From Acidimicrobiales bacterium (GTDB lineage: Bacteria; Actinomycetota; Acidimicrobiia; Acidimicrobiales; JAKAVM01), in the NCBI GenBank assembly GCA_027452005.1, contig DAIDHF010000032.1, positions 1 to 32,641 of the forward strand: a stretch of 32,641 bases of DNA, given 5' to 3'. Shown piece after piece: positions 5,638-13,441 of this stretch (position 1 is its first letter; every line of letters begins with the position of its first letter). The notes under the pieces were generated by a model. The model saw only the letters and a list, made by a program, of their open reading frames with translations. It searched no databases and was not told the origin of the DNA. The position numbers and the translations under genes were made by a program.

Positions 5638-7659
5638 ATGAAGGATTATCGCGAGTCTATAGGCGGGTTTAGAGGTATTCGAGTTATATTTCCTGGGTTG
5701 TTAATGCTCCTTGGGGCCTCTTTAGTACTTGTTCGTCCCGATATTGCGGTTGCTCAGAACACGCCACGCGTAGCCTCACACGTCGACTCTTCACAAGCAT
5801 GGACTGCGACTTCGCCAATTCCCGTTCCTGTGGGCAACGAAGCAGATCTGAATTCAATTTCGTGCGTATCAAGTACCTTTTGTATGGCTGTTGGAAATGC
5901 CGATAGCAATATCTGGTATCCTCAATCGTTTAACCTTGCCGACATTTCAGAAATATGGAATGGACAAAGTTGGTCTGAACAACCAATGGCCGATATCGGC
6001 CCTACGGACGCAAGAACGATGGAATCAGTTTCATGTGTATCTAGTTCCTTTTGTATGGCAGTCGGTACTTATTCCAGCCCTAGTTCTGTCATGTACAATG
6101 AATCACAGATGTGGAATGGGCAAGTTTGGAAGCTTTTGCAGAGTCCACCAATTACACTAACTACTGGATCTGAGGCATGGGAAAACCCCATCGGAGCCTT
6201 TGGTTCAGTGTATTGTGAGACTGTAACCTTTTGTGTCGCAGATGAAGGAACCACTTCACTTATCAACGTCTTGAATGCTCCTTTTGCCAACGTATGGGAT
6301 GGATCAAGTTGGCAGATGCCTCCTGGGAATGTTTCCGGTACTCCTTCGGCTATTACTAGTATTGGATGCACATCAGATGCTCTTTGTATTGGAAGTACAG
6401 TGAGTGGGTTTGTATTGTGGAATGGCGCTACATGGACGTTTACAACCCTATCTCAACAAAACGGGATTTTGGAAATTGCAAATTGTTCCTCGGCTCAACA
6501 GTGTCTTATTTTTGACCTTGGGCCTGTTCCACTTTCACTTCCGTTCTCGGAAATTTACAATGGAAGTGCATTGACCGGCCCAGCAACTATTGAACATATA
6601 GGGCCGGGGAACAATATTCCCATTCCAAGTTCTTTGAGTTGTATTTCCCTGACCAGTTGTATCCTTGCTGGAAGCTATTACAACTTAATCTCGTTTCAAA
6701 CTGTTATTGAGGATTTCGATGGAACTAGGTGGCATGTTATATCAAGTGCAAATCCCAACGAAGGTCCGGGATCCTTTGATATGCTCAACTCTGTTTCTTG
6801 CGTTACGTCTGGTTTTTGTATGGCCGTTGGGTACGGAACCCCCGCCAATTCACCATTCCCACTCCCATTCGCACTTTCAGGATATGCGCCAAATAGCACT
6901 AGTAATGCTCAAGGCTACGTGATGGCCGATGCCTCTGGTGGAACCTACGCTTATGGAGCGGCGGGATTCCACGGTTCAGCAAGTGGCACTGCGGTCAGTG
7001 GTTCCATTGTCGGGATTGCGTCACCGCCTGTTGGCGGAGGCTACTGGTTGGTATCAAGCGACGGATCTGTTTACGCATACAATGAGCCATTTTTTGGGTC
7101 ATTGCCCTCAATAGGTGTGAGTGCTAACAATATTGTTGGCATGGCATCAAGTATTGATGGGAAAGGTTATTGGCTTGTCTCTGCTAGCGGATCAATTTAT
7201 TCATTCGGTGACGCCCAGTTCTATGGGTCACTGGGGGCCAACCCGCCTTCTACCCCAATTGTAGGAATGGCCACTAGTGACGGTGCAAATGGCTACTGGT
7301 TAGTGAGTTCAAATGGTGAGGTGTTTGGATTTGGGAATGCCGAATCTTTTGGCGGTCCTCCCCAAAATGTATTCCCGAGTCCAATCGTTGCAATAGTAGC
7401 AACTCCTGGGGGTGGAGGTTACTGGCTCTTGTCTTCAGGAGGTGGCGTTTATGCATTTGGCGATGCCAGCTTTTGGGGTTCGACCGGTGCGATTGTATTA
7501 CATGCCCCGATTGTCTCAATGATTCCTACTCCCGATGGGGCAGGCTATTGGCTGATTGGTTCCGATGGCGGGGTATTTGCCTTTGGTGATGCTCAGTACT
7601 ATGGCTCCTTGGTACAAAAGCAATTGAACGCACCTGTTGTCGGAGCATCGTCTGGCTAA
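5638..7659 (+). CDS. Secreted protein with seven C-x5-C repeats and six GYW repeats
   Basis: 673 residues from ATG 5638, chosen because GGAAGAAG lies just upstream; an in-frame TTG at 5626 is also possible. The N-terminus has a signal segment (FPGLLMLLGASLVLV...) with a likely cleavage near AVA-Q. The first half carries exactly seven units with a C-x5-C pair (SCVSSTFCMAVG, SCVSSSFCMAVG, YCETVTFCVADE, GCTSDALCIGS, NCSSAQQCLIF, SCISLTSCILAG, SCVTSGFCMAVG), mostly alternating with 'WNG.SW' type strands. These are the only cysteines in the protein. The second half has six units of the type GYWLVSSDGSVYAYN / GYWLIGSDGGVFAFGDAQYY, each 40-45 residues. Both look like beta-propeller blades. No membrane anchor or sorting signal follows. 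Probably an extracellular or wall-associated protein; the ligand is unknown. Intact, unlike its upstream neighbours. Confidence 0.82.
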   Translation: MKDYRESIGGFRGIRVIFPGLLMLLGASLVLVRPDIAVAQNTPRVASHVDSSQAWTATSPIPVPVGNEADLNSISCVSSTFCMAVGNADSNIWYPQSFNLADISEIWNGQSWSEQPMADIGPTDARTMESVSCVSSSFCMAVGTYSSPSSVMYNESQMWNGQVWKLLQSPPITLTTGSEAWENPIGAFGSVYCETVTFCVADEGTTSLINVLNAPFANVWDGSSWQMPPGNVSGTPSAITSIGCTSDALCIGSTVSGFVLWNGATWTFTTLSQQNGILEIANCSSAQQCLIFDLGPVPLSLPFSEIYNGSALTGPATIEHIGPGNNIPIPSSLSCISLTSCILAGSYYNLISFQTVIEDFDGTRWHVISSANPNEGPGSFDMLNSVSCVTSGFCMAVGYGTPANSPFPLPFALSGYAPNSTSNAQGYVMADASGGTYAYGAAGFHGSASGTAVSGSIVGIASPPVGGGYWLVSSDGSVYAYNEPFFGSLPSIGVSANNIVGMASSIDGKGYWLVSASGSIYSFGDAQFYGSLGANPPSTPIVGMATSDGANGYWLVSSNGEVFGFGNAESFGGPPQNVFPSPIVAIVATPGGGGYWLLSSGGGVYAFGDASFWGSTGAIVLHAPIVSMIPTPDGAGYWLIGSDGGVFAFGDAQYYGSLVQKQLNAPVVGASSG

Positions 7660-7883
7660 TAGATTGACCCCCACTGAATTGTCCAAGAACAACCTGAGAA
7701 ACTCCCATCTGAGTACCTTGAATGGTCACTGTTCACCCCCTTGGCCAGGCGATCCGGGTGGCGGCGAGAAACTTTCTCATCGATCCGGGCCCCAGTTCGT
7801 TCGGTACAGATGGGGCGAGATGGGCGACGACTAGTACGCACACAGGAAGAAGTATGACTCAATCACATGTGAGGCAGTCATAG
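7660..7883. other. Gene-less stretch after the propeller gene
   Basis: No supportable gene on either strand. It begins with TGACCCCCACTGAATTG, which in reverse resembles terminal sequences of some IS elements (perhaps IS21-like), but no transposase fragment accompanies it. Confidence 0.4.
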
Positions 7884-8205
7884 ATGCGACGCTTTAGAGT
7901 TGTAGCTAAAGCTGTAGTTGCCCCAATATCCGTTCTTTCCTTCGTGGTTGTCCCCGCGGCGCCCTCAAGTGCGACTTACTAACATATGGGGTGGTCTACG
8001 AAATCGGGACCCAGCAACTGGTCTTGACCTCGCCCTGGCTTGTCGTGGTTATCAGCACCCGTGGACACAATGACAAATCACTTTTTCCACTTCAAACACA
8101 ACAGATATTTTGATAGACTACTCTTCATACGGCAGTGACGGCTGTTGGATAGAAACAAAAAGTGTTTCCAATAAACCCAGGGCGGTTCAGAGTGGCCGAT
8201 TATGA
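7884..8205 (+). pseudogene. Orphan signal peptide / decayed secreted-protein gene
   Basis: ATG 7884 encodes a textbook signal peptide: basic start MRRFRVVAKAVV, hydrophobic core APISVLSFVVV, cleavage-like PSSA. A TAA at 7980-7982 ends it only 32 residues in. Downstream, protein-like pieces lie in other frames (GWSTKSGPSNWS; IDYSSYGSDGCWIETKSV, ending at TGA 8203). This suggests a secreted-protein gene broken by several indels. The signal peptide is convincing; the extent of the remainder is guesswork. Confidence 0.4.
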
Positions 8206-8325
8206 GGTGCGATAGGATCAATTTTTCAGGTTAAAGGAATTCTAAAGGACTATCAATTATTATAAAGGACGCTACTGGGACATGTATATCCTTTCAATTG
8301 ATCGAGAAACTGCAGAAGGTTGTTT

Positions 8326-8985
8326 ATGCGCTTATTTGAAATAGCATCGTGGAATCGAATTAGTATGTATGGAGCTAGCTTGATAATAGCGTCGTCAGTT
8401 GCGTACTCATGCAATTCACCGGGTATTCACGAATCGACTACACACAGTCCAAATGCCGTCAATGCTGCACCCAAAGTCACGACTAGCTCAAGAGCCCATT
8501 CAACAAATTCTTCAAGTGTTCTCACTCCTCCAAGTCCGGGTTTCACAATTCACAAGGCAGTCGATGTCCCTAATGGCATGGTAAGTGCTCAAATCCAAAT
8601 TGGGAATCCCCCATTTTTTGTTACTGTTCCAGATGAAACCCCGTCCGACGAAATTGTTTCACAGACTCAGCGATCAATGAGGTGCCTGAGACCTTTTGAA
8701 ACTTTAACAAATACGCCATTGGGTACAATTCTGGTCTGGGATATTGGGGAACAGTATCCCGATGGATCTTATTTTGTGTGGGCATATCCAACTTCAACCC
8801 TTGGCTCTAATCTCCTGGGACCTGGAAATACGTTTTGTTATTCGTATCAGGCTCAGGCATACAGTGGTAGTCCCTTATATGGGGCCAACAACCCGCGATA
8901 TACCGGCGGTCAATCTTCATCCACTACAGGTGCTACAACTGCTGGTTCTTCTTCAGGTCCACATCCAAATAACCTATCCGGCTAA
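8326..8985 (+). CDS. Hypothetical exported protein (possible lipoprotein)
   Basis: 219 residues from ATG 8326, with AGAAGG 8 bases upstream (an in-frame TTG at 8320 also exists). The N-terminus has one hydrophobic segment, MYGASLIIASSVAYSC; the Cys could be lipidated, although AYS-C is a poor lipobox. A Ser/Thr-rich linker follows (about residues 40-75), then a compact domain with PGFTIHKAVDVPNGMVSAQI and FFVTVPDETPSDEIVSQTQR, two further cysteines (MRCLRPFE and TFCYSYQ) that could form a disulfide, and a Ser/Thr/Gly-rich tail. No family recognised. The flanks contain broken secreted-protein genes, so it belongs to the same accessory exported-protein zone. Confidence 0.65.
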   Translation: MRLFEIASWNRISMYGASLIIASSVAYSCNSPGIHESTTHSPNAVNAAPKVTTSSRAHSTNSSSVLTPPSPGFTIHKAVDVPNGMVSAQIQIGNPPFFVTVPDETPSDEIVSQTQRSMRCLRPFETLTNTPLGTILVWDIGEQYPDGSYFVWAYPTSTLGSNLLGPGNTFCYSYQAQAYSGSPLYGANNPRYTGGQSSSTTGATTAGSSSGPHPNNLSG

Positions 8986-9283
8986 CTACCCTCCATGTCT
9001 CACCTAAGCGGATGGGAAGCTCCAGTCACAGTCTTAGACGTCGGGTAGCTTAGTGGGAAAATCCTGCGAATCAAGGGTTCTCGTATTGACTCATTGACAG
9101 CTCTATGGATTCAGGCATAACCCAACCCGTCACCACCTGTCGATTCCGGCTCAAAGCAGAGATTCTCAGGTGAGGCAACGTATGGGACTGCGCGGAGGTT
9201 TTTAATGAGTCAAATCGGGAGTGGTTTACTGGCCTAATACCGGAGTGTAAAATTATGTGGTGGCACGCTATTGGGCAAGTAGA
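8986..9283. other. Gene-less stretch
   Basis: About 300 bases with no gene I can support. A minus-strand frame across it lacks any recognisable motif, and no clear hairpin terminator was seen. Confidence 0.4.
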
Positions 9284-9389
9284 ATGAAAAAAACGAGGTT
9301 CGAGGGAAAGAAATATTAAAAGATTAATATTACGACCTGGAATAATCCTTTCAGCCATAATATTTGGCTGTCTGCTGACGGGCTATGGA
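9284..9389 (+). other. Out-of-frame N-terminus (signal anchor) of the next gene
   Basis: ATG 9284 is followed by seven A residues (9287-9293). Read as written, the frame stops after 11 codons. With one A fewer, it reads MKKRGSRERNIKRLILRPGI and continues into IILSAIIFGCLLTG and then the 9390 frame, giving a perfect basic-plus-hydrophobic export signal. The A7 run therefore separates the probable start from its body by one base. Alternative: a rare ATT start at 9315 after GAGGG. Confidence 0.5.
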
Positions 9390-10079
9390 TTGTTTGACGG
9401 ATTTGCGTTGTTTGGGCACAATGAAACGTCGGCAATGCGACTCGACCGAGTCCCGACAACTGTTATGCCTGTCGGAACGACGGAATTAGGGAAAGGAATG
9501 AAAACGGGTATCACCATTCCCAAGCAGAAGGCTCCCTCCAGTTCTGGCCGGGTTTTAATGCCTTCGAATGTCTCATATCCAGCTGTAGGTTCTGTCCCAA
9601 TCGTTCAGCAATTGATACTTAATCCTTCGTTACCAGCGTGCTCAGGATCTACAGTTCAGGCTTCGGTCATATCATACGGGCCGTTTACCGGGATGGGTAG
9701 CATTTCAGATGTGGTGAGTTTAATCTCGACTTCAAATTGCATAGTATTAGGTTACGTGTCGATGGGATATGAATTGGGGAATTCTTTTTCCTCATTATCT
9801 CCACAGAACGGTTTGCCATTTGCAAGTTTGCCAGGACCATTTATGGTCGAGATAAGCCCTTCTTCTCCTGCTTCATTTCTCCTTCAATACTACTATCGCA
9901 ATGGAGTAACGTCGTGCCCTCCTTCCGGTCAGCTGGAAATAGCTTTCCCCGGGAATTCTTCTTACGCTAGTGTATCTTTTGCACAAAGCATGGTCACTGT
10001 GCAATCCGCATTCAATATCTGTGGTGGGAAAGTAAATATCACGCCAGTTGAGCCCGGCAACTCACCTTACGAGTATTAG
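9390..10079 (+). CDS. Hypothetical exported protein, true N-terminus probably at 9284
   Basis: 229 residues from TTG 9390, but the frame is open back to 9288 and encodes a membrane/signal segment upstream (LRPGIILSAIIFGCLLTGYG). The protein is thus normally exported if the A7 run at 9287-9293 is bypassed or is a sequence error. The mature part has a Thr/Ser/Pro linker, then a beta-rich domain with LNPSLPACSGSTVQASVIS, a central STSNCIVLGYVSMGYELG and a C-terminal SAFNICGGKVNITPV; its Cys residues could pair outside the cell. It ends NSPYEY. No family recognised. As written it is either frameshifted or uses an unusual start. Confidence 0.55.
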   Translation: MFDGFALFGHNETSAMRLDRVPTTVMPVGTTELGKGMKTGITIPKQKAPSSSGRVLMPSNVSYPAVGSVPIVQQLILNPSLPACSGSTVQASVISYGPFTGMGSISDVVSLISTSNCIVLGYVSMGYELGNSFSSLSPQNGLPFASLPGPFMVEISPSSPASFLLQYYYRNGVTSCPPSGQLEIAFPGNSSYASVSFAQSMVTVQSAFNICGGKVNITPVEPGNSPYEY

Positions 10080-10608
10080 CCAAGATTGCACTGCCACTAG
10101 CGAAAATTGTTGATTTCAAGAAGGCTAAGTGAATGATAGGCCTCAGATTGCCTTTGTTTCCAAAAGCTGTGACTACGGTAGGGTTGGCGGGTACCCAATT
10201 CTTAGTCCACCCACTTTCTAGGTAATGATTGGTGCGCCCCCTAGGTCTCGGCGGGCCGGTGAGAATTCAAATTCCCATCGTACCACGAGGATGGTCGTAT
10301 TGGATTGTCTAGCCCACCTGTGGTCACCCTCCGACTTCGTTGCCAGCCTAGAACTCACCATTGGCTGGGGCCACAGAGTGCTTCCTCAACCAAAAGACAC
10401 CCATACCGGGGGATTGTTATGGCGCTCCTAGTCCTAGTCCTGAAAAATGAGTTTTGTTGCTTTGTGCTGAGCTGAAAGATGACCTTGAGCTAGTCAGCTA
10501 TGTTCACTCGGCCAAGGAGTAGAAGGGTTAGTCAGGGAAGAGTAGTTTCACTTTACCGAGAAGGGAAATGGCCCATTGAGGACAACTCTTGATATATACT
10601 AGGAAGCC
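10080..10608. other. Gene-less stretch at the accessory/core boundary
   Basis: 529 bases with no supportable gene. It contains the short third copy of the dispersed repeat (10185-10220). A plus-strand frame at 10225-10431 has no recognisable motif. On the minus strand the repeat reads outward as TGGACTAAGAATTGGG, typical of an IS end, so this is likely IS debris. It precedes the first gene with core-like composition. Confidence 0.45.
10185..10220. repeat. Dispersed IS-end-like repeat, copy C (short)
   Basis: TGGCGGGTACCCAATTCTTA followed by GTCCACCCACTTTCTA. It matches the outer ends of copies A and B in sequence and in the GGGT...ACCC palindrome, but the inner part is absent. Confidence 0.45.
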
Positions 10609-11646
10609 TTGAAGGGAATACTTCGTCCGTGTCGTCGGCACCTAGGAGCCGAACTCTACAGTCGCTGGTTGGGGCATCTGTGCGGAGGTTGCCTTGGACT
10701 GAGGGACACGACCGGGCAACTTTCCAGGTTGGCCACCAACTACGACTCGGTTATTATCTCGGTGTTTGTTGAGGCCCAAAGTGGATTGTTGGAGACCACA
10801 ACTGCCTCAAGATGTCCGCTCCGAGGTTTCAGGTCGGCTCAGGTGATCAGTTCTAACCAACGGGCGACTGAATTGGTCAACTCTGTAGAACTGCTAGGCG
10901 CATGTGCGTCTCTTGCCGATAAGCAGACCGACATGGAGATCTCTCCCGTGTTGGTTCCACTTGTTAATAAGGTAACTAGGAAATTTGCATCCCGAGCAAG
11001 GACCTCGGCCGAGAAACTCGGACTTGACCCAGACATCATCTTGGACGTGGCAAGAAAATCAAAAGAGTCTGAAGAAGTAGGGAGCAGCCTGGAAGAGTTC
11101 TTGGAACCTACGGCGAGGTTGTGTGCAGAGGTCTTGGCACACACGGCACACGTTAGCGGGGTGTCATCAAACTATCCTTACTTGTACGCGATTGGATATT
11201 CCTACGGAAGTCTCGTCCATCTCTTAGACGGCGTCGATGACTACCACGACGACCTACGTTCCAACCGGTTCAATCCAATCCGGGCATCGGGACTATCGCC
11301 GGGTCAGGTTGCAGATACGTGCGAGAGATTACTTGACGGGATCTCTCACAATCTAGACGGCTGTGAACTGGTCGAGCCCACACTAGTTAGGGGTCTGTTC
11401 GGTGAGCTAGATAGGATAGTACGGGCAAAGGTGGCAAGTGTTGGCAGGGTTAGATCAACCGTGGTTGCTCTAGGTGCAGTTGCGACACTGGGATCGATTT
11501 CTGGATGGGGAGAGGACCCGCGAAGGCGCCCACGACGCTTTAGGTCCTTTGGATCATCTTTGTGTGGTTCGTGTGGTAATGGGGACCTGAACTCTTGCAT
11601 GTGCGACATCTGTTGCATCACCGAACTGTGTAATGGGTGCCAATAA
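10609..11646 (+). CDS. DUF5685-family protein with Cys-rich C-terminus
   Basis: 345 residues from TTG 10609; AGGAAG directly upstream supports this start. The N-terminal KGILRPCRRHLGAELYSRW, HLCGGCLGLRD, GQLSRLATNYDSVIISVFVE is the hallmark of the actinobacterial DUF5685 family ('regulator'-type proteins of unknown activity). The middle is helical with an AIGYSYGSLVHLLDGVDDY D/H-rich motif, possibly metal-binding. The last 27 residues hold eight cysteines in the spacing C-x2-C-x7-C-x-C-x2-CC-x4-C-x2-C, with three more at the N-terminus (Cys8 and C-x2-C at HLCGGC). Such clustering suggests metal or Fe-S binding. There is no signal peptide. It converges on livF with a 34-base gap. The family call is good; the function is unknown in general. 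Confidence 0.78.
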   Translation: MKGILRPCRRHLGAELYSRWLGHLCGGCLGLRDTTGQLSRLATNYDSVIISVFVEAQSGLLETTTASRCPLRGFRSAQVISSNQRATELVNSVELLGACASLADKQTDMEISPVLVPLVNKVTRKFASRARTSAEKLGLDPDIILDVARKSKESEEVGSSLEEFLEPTARLCAEVLAHTAHVSGVSSNYPYLYAIGYSYGSLVHLLDGVDDYHDDLRSNRFNPIRASGLSPGQVADTCERLLDGISHNLDGCELVEPTLVRGLFGELDRIVRAKVASVGRVRSTVVALGAVATLGSISGWGEDPRRRPRRFRSFGSSLCGSCGNGDLNSCMCDICCITELCNGCQ

Positions 11647-11680
11647 GTCAGTCGCGGTCTCGTCAAAAATCTTTGAGGTC

Positions 11681-12454
11681 TTACTGGACCTTTTTGCCCA
11701 GATAGGCACTGTCTAGGGCGTCACCGAGTTCGTCGGGACTTCCCTGGGCTTCTACAACCCCGTTGTTTAGGACGACCCCCCAGGTGGCCACCTGGAGAGC
11801 CTTTCGGGCGAACTGCTCGATAATTAGTACCGAGGTTCCCTCGTTGACAATCCGGGTAACTTCCTCGAAGAGCTGATCTACAATGATCGGGGCAAGTCCC
11901 ATTGAGAGTTCGTCTATCAACAAGAGGACCGGTCTTGTGGCCAGGGCCCGGGCGAGAGAGAGCATCTGTTGTTCTCCCCCCGACATGGTCCCGGCAAGCT
12001 GGTTGCGACGAGCGGCGAGTTTTGGGAACCTCTCATAGGCACTTTGCTCAATGGCCTCCAGGCTCACTCCCGAGTATGTCCCCATCTTGAGGTTGTCTGC
12101 CACGGACAGGTTCGGAAAGATTCCTCGACCTTCCGGGACGGTGCAAATTCCGAGCCTGGCCAACTCGTCGGTCACAACCCCGTTAACGTGTCGTCCGGCA
12201 ATGTGCAGGCATCCAGAGTCGGGAGCCAAAAGGCCCGTGGCCACTTTCAAGACGCTAGTCTTACCAGCCCCGTTAGCACCCAGCAGGGCGACGGCTTGGT
12301 TGGCGTACACGTTAAGCGAGACCCCGTGGAGTACCTCAATGGGACCGTAGCTGGCCCTGATCTCTTTGAGCTCCAAGATCGGGGTGTTCGTGTACCAACC
12401 CTGGGCGGCGGGTTGACCAACCAGAGCCGTGTTGGTAGTCGTCAACGAGGTCAC
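11681..12454 (-). CDS. livF: Branched-chain amino-acid-type ABC transporter ATP-binding protein LivF
   Basis: 257 residues from GTG at 12454-12452, 19 bases after the upstream stop. The frame is open further upstream, but that would overlap the preceding gene by over 100 bases and adds no conserved sequence. The core follows LivF closely: TPILELKEIRASYGPIEVLH, Walker A GANGAGKTS (residues 59-67), TVPEGRGIFPNLSVADNL, signature MSGGEQQML (156-164) and Walker B VLLLIDELSMGLAP. It hydrolyses ATP at the cytoplasmic face to drive import by the LivHM-type permease encoded upstream. Its usual partner LivG is absent from this cluster, so LivF either works with a LivG encoded elsewhere or as a homodimer. 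Last gene of the transporter unit. Confidence 0.9.
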   Translation of the reverse strand: MTSLTTTNTALVGQPAAQGWYTNTPILELKEIRASYGPIEVLHGVSLNVYANQAVALLGANGAGKTSVLKVATGLLAPDSGCLHIAGRHVNGVVTDELARLGICTVPEGRGIFPNLSVADNLKMGTYSGVSLEAIEQSAYERFPKLAARRNQLAGTMSGGEQQMLSLARALATRPVLLLIDELSMGLAPIIVDQLFEEVTRIVNEGTSVLIIEQFARKALQVATWGVVLNNGVVEAQGSPDELGDALDSAYLGKKVQ

Positions 12455-12473
12455 CTGGCTAGTGTCGAACCTA

Positions 12474-13379
12474 CTATTGGGTGGCAATTGGAGGGGCCGA
12501 GTCCCTCTTGTACCAACTTCCACGCACCCCGTCATACCACTGGTGAGTCTTGGGGTCATACCACTGCTGGGCCTGATTGTCCCAGACGTGCCCGTGTTCA
12601 TTGGTATATACCTTTGACTCTTCTTGGAGTCCTAGTTCGCTCGAAGACCCAGCAAAGGCGGTCTCCATGAGTTCTTCGGTGAGGTTTCGCTCGGAGTGCA
12701 TCAAGGCTACCAGGGGATCATCTTGGGCCGAGCTTCCCAGGTCACGGGAGAAGTTGAGATCGTCACCCGTGAGAACAGGTTCCCCGATGAGCCTAGAGGG
12801 CCTTGAGGAATCTTCAGTTGGGGGAGTGGCGAGCCGACTCCAGTGGGACCCGATCTTATCTACCTGGTCCCCGGGAAGTTCCCCGGTGCCCCCTAGGACC
12901 TTTTCAATTCTGGCCAAGAGCAAGAGGACCTGGGTCGTGTACTCCCTGGTCTCAACCACCTGGCGAGCAAGCCAGTAACGTTGCCGGGCCAGCCAGGACC
13001 GTAGGTAGACAGCCCCGCCTATTCCCACGAAGGCAATACCCAAGATTCCACCCGAGATCAGATATGCAATCTGATTGTTCACCGACGTGTTGGCTTGAGA
13101 GGCCCTGAGCCAGGCGATCAAGATCAAGACAACCCCGATGGCCATAAGAGCTGTGCCGCCAACTCGGACCTGGCGCTCGATTTTTGCGTTGCCTCCCCGG
13201 ATCTTGAGAGACGCGACCTCACCCTGCAATGACTCTAGACGACCGTTACTACCAACGGGCCGGTCAGGTGGCAGCGCGTAGTTACCTTGGTCGGGCGACG
13301 AGGGTCCGGATGGATCGGGCGGGGACGACCACGCCGGCGATCCGAACTCGGTTCCTGGGGTTCCCCATTGGTTACTCAT
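12474..13379 (-). CDS. Two-TM membrane protein with Trp/Tyr-rich tail, inside the transporter operon
   Basis: 301 residues from ATG 13379, with GAGGTAAC upstream. The N-terminal 45 residues are Pro/Ser/Gly-rich and probably disordered. A short coiled segment (SNGRLESLQGEVASLKIRGG) precedes two hydrophobic helices (about residues 74-90, ALMAIGVVLILIAWL, and 107-127, LISGGILGIAFVGIGGAVYL). A charged cytoplasmic part follows. The C-terminal 40 residues repeat aromatic motifs: VWDNQAQQWYDPKTHQWYDG then GSWYKRD, resembling the W-Y-D-P and Y-W-D-G elements of short actinobacterial DUF2510-like modules. It sits between the permease and livF genes with 62- and 19-base gaps, so it is probably cotranscribed. 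No assigned function; it may regulate or localise the transporter. Confidence 0.7.
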   Translation of the reverse strand: MSNQWGTPGTEFGSPAWSSPPDPSGPSSPDQGNYALPPDRPVGSNGRLESLQGEVASLKIRGGNAKIERQVRVGGTALMAIGVVLILIAWLRASQANTSVNNQIAYLISGGILGIAFVGIGGAVYLRSWLARQRYWLARQVVETREYTTQVLLLLARIEKVLGGTGELPGDQVDKIGSHWSRLATPPTEDSSRPSRLIGEPVLTGDDLNFSRDLGSSAQDDPLVALMHSERNLTEELMETAFAGSSSELGLQEESKVYTNEHGHVWDNQAQQWYDPKTHQWYDGVRGSWYKRDSAPPIATQ

Positions 13380-13441
13380 CTATCTTGTTACCTCACTTGC
13401 CTGGACGGTTGAATCGGGTTCATTGAGATTGGGTAAATAGG

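Noticed and set aside
9071-9358. Minus-strand 95-codon frame in the 8986-9389 interval
   Set aside because: No family features, composition like a random frame, and it overlaps the probable export signal on the plus strand.
10225-10431. 68-codon plus-strand frame in the boundary interval
   Set aside because: No motif or ribosome binding site; it lies in IS-like debris.
12455-12601. Longer N-terminus for LivF
   Set aside because: It would overlap the upstream gene by over 100 bases, and the extra residues are unlike any LivF. The GTG at 12454 just after the upstream stop is preferred.
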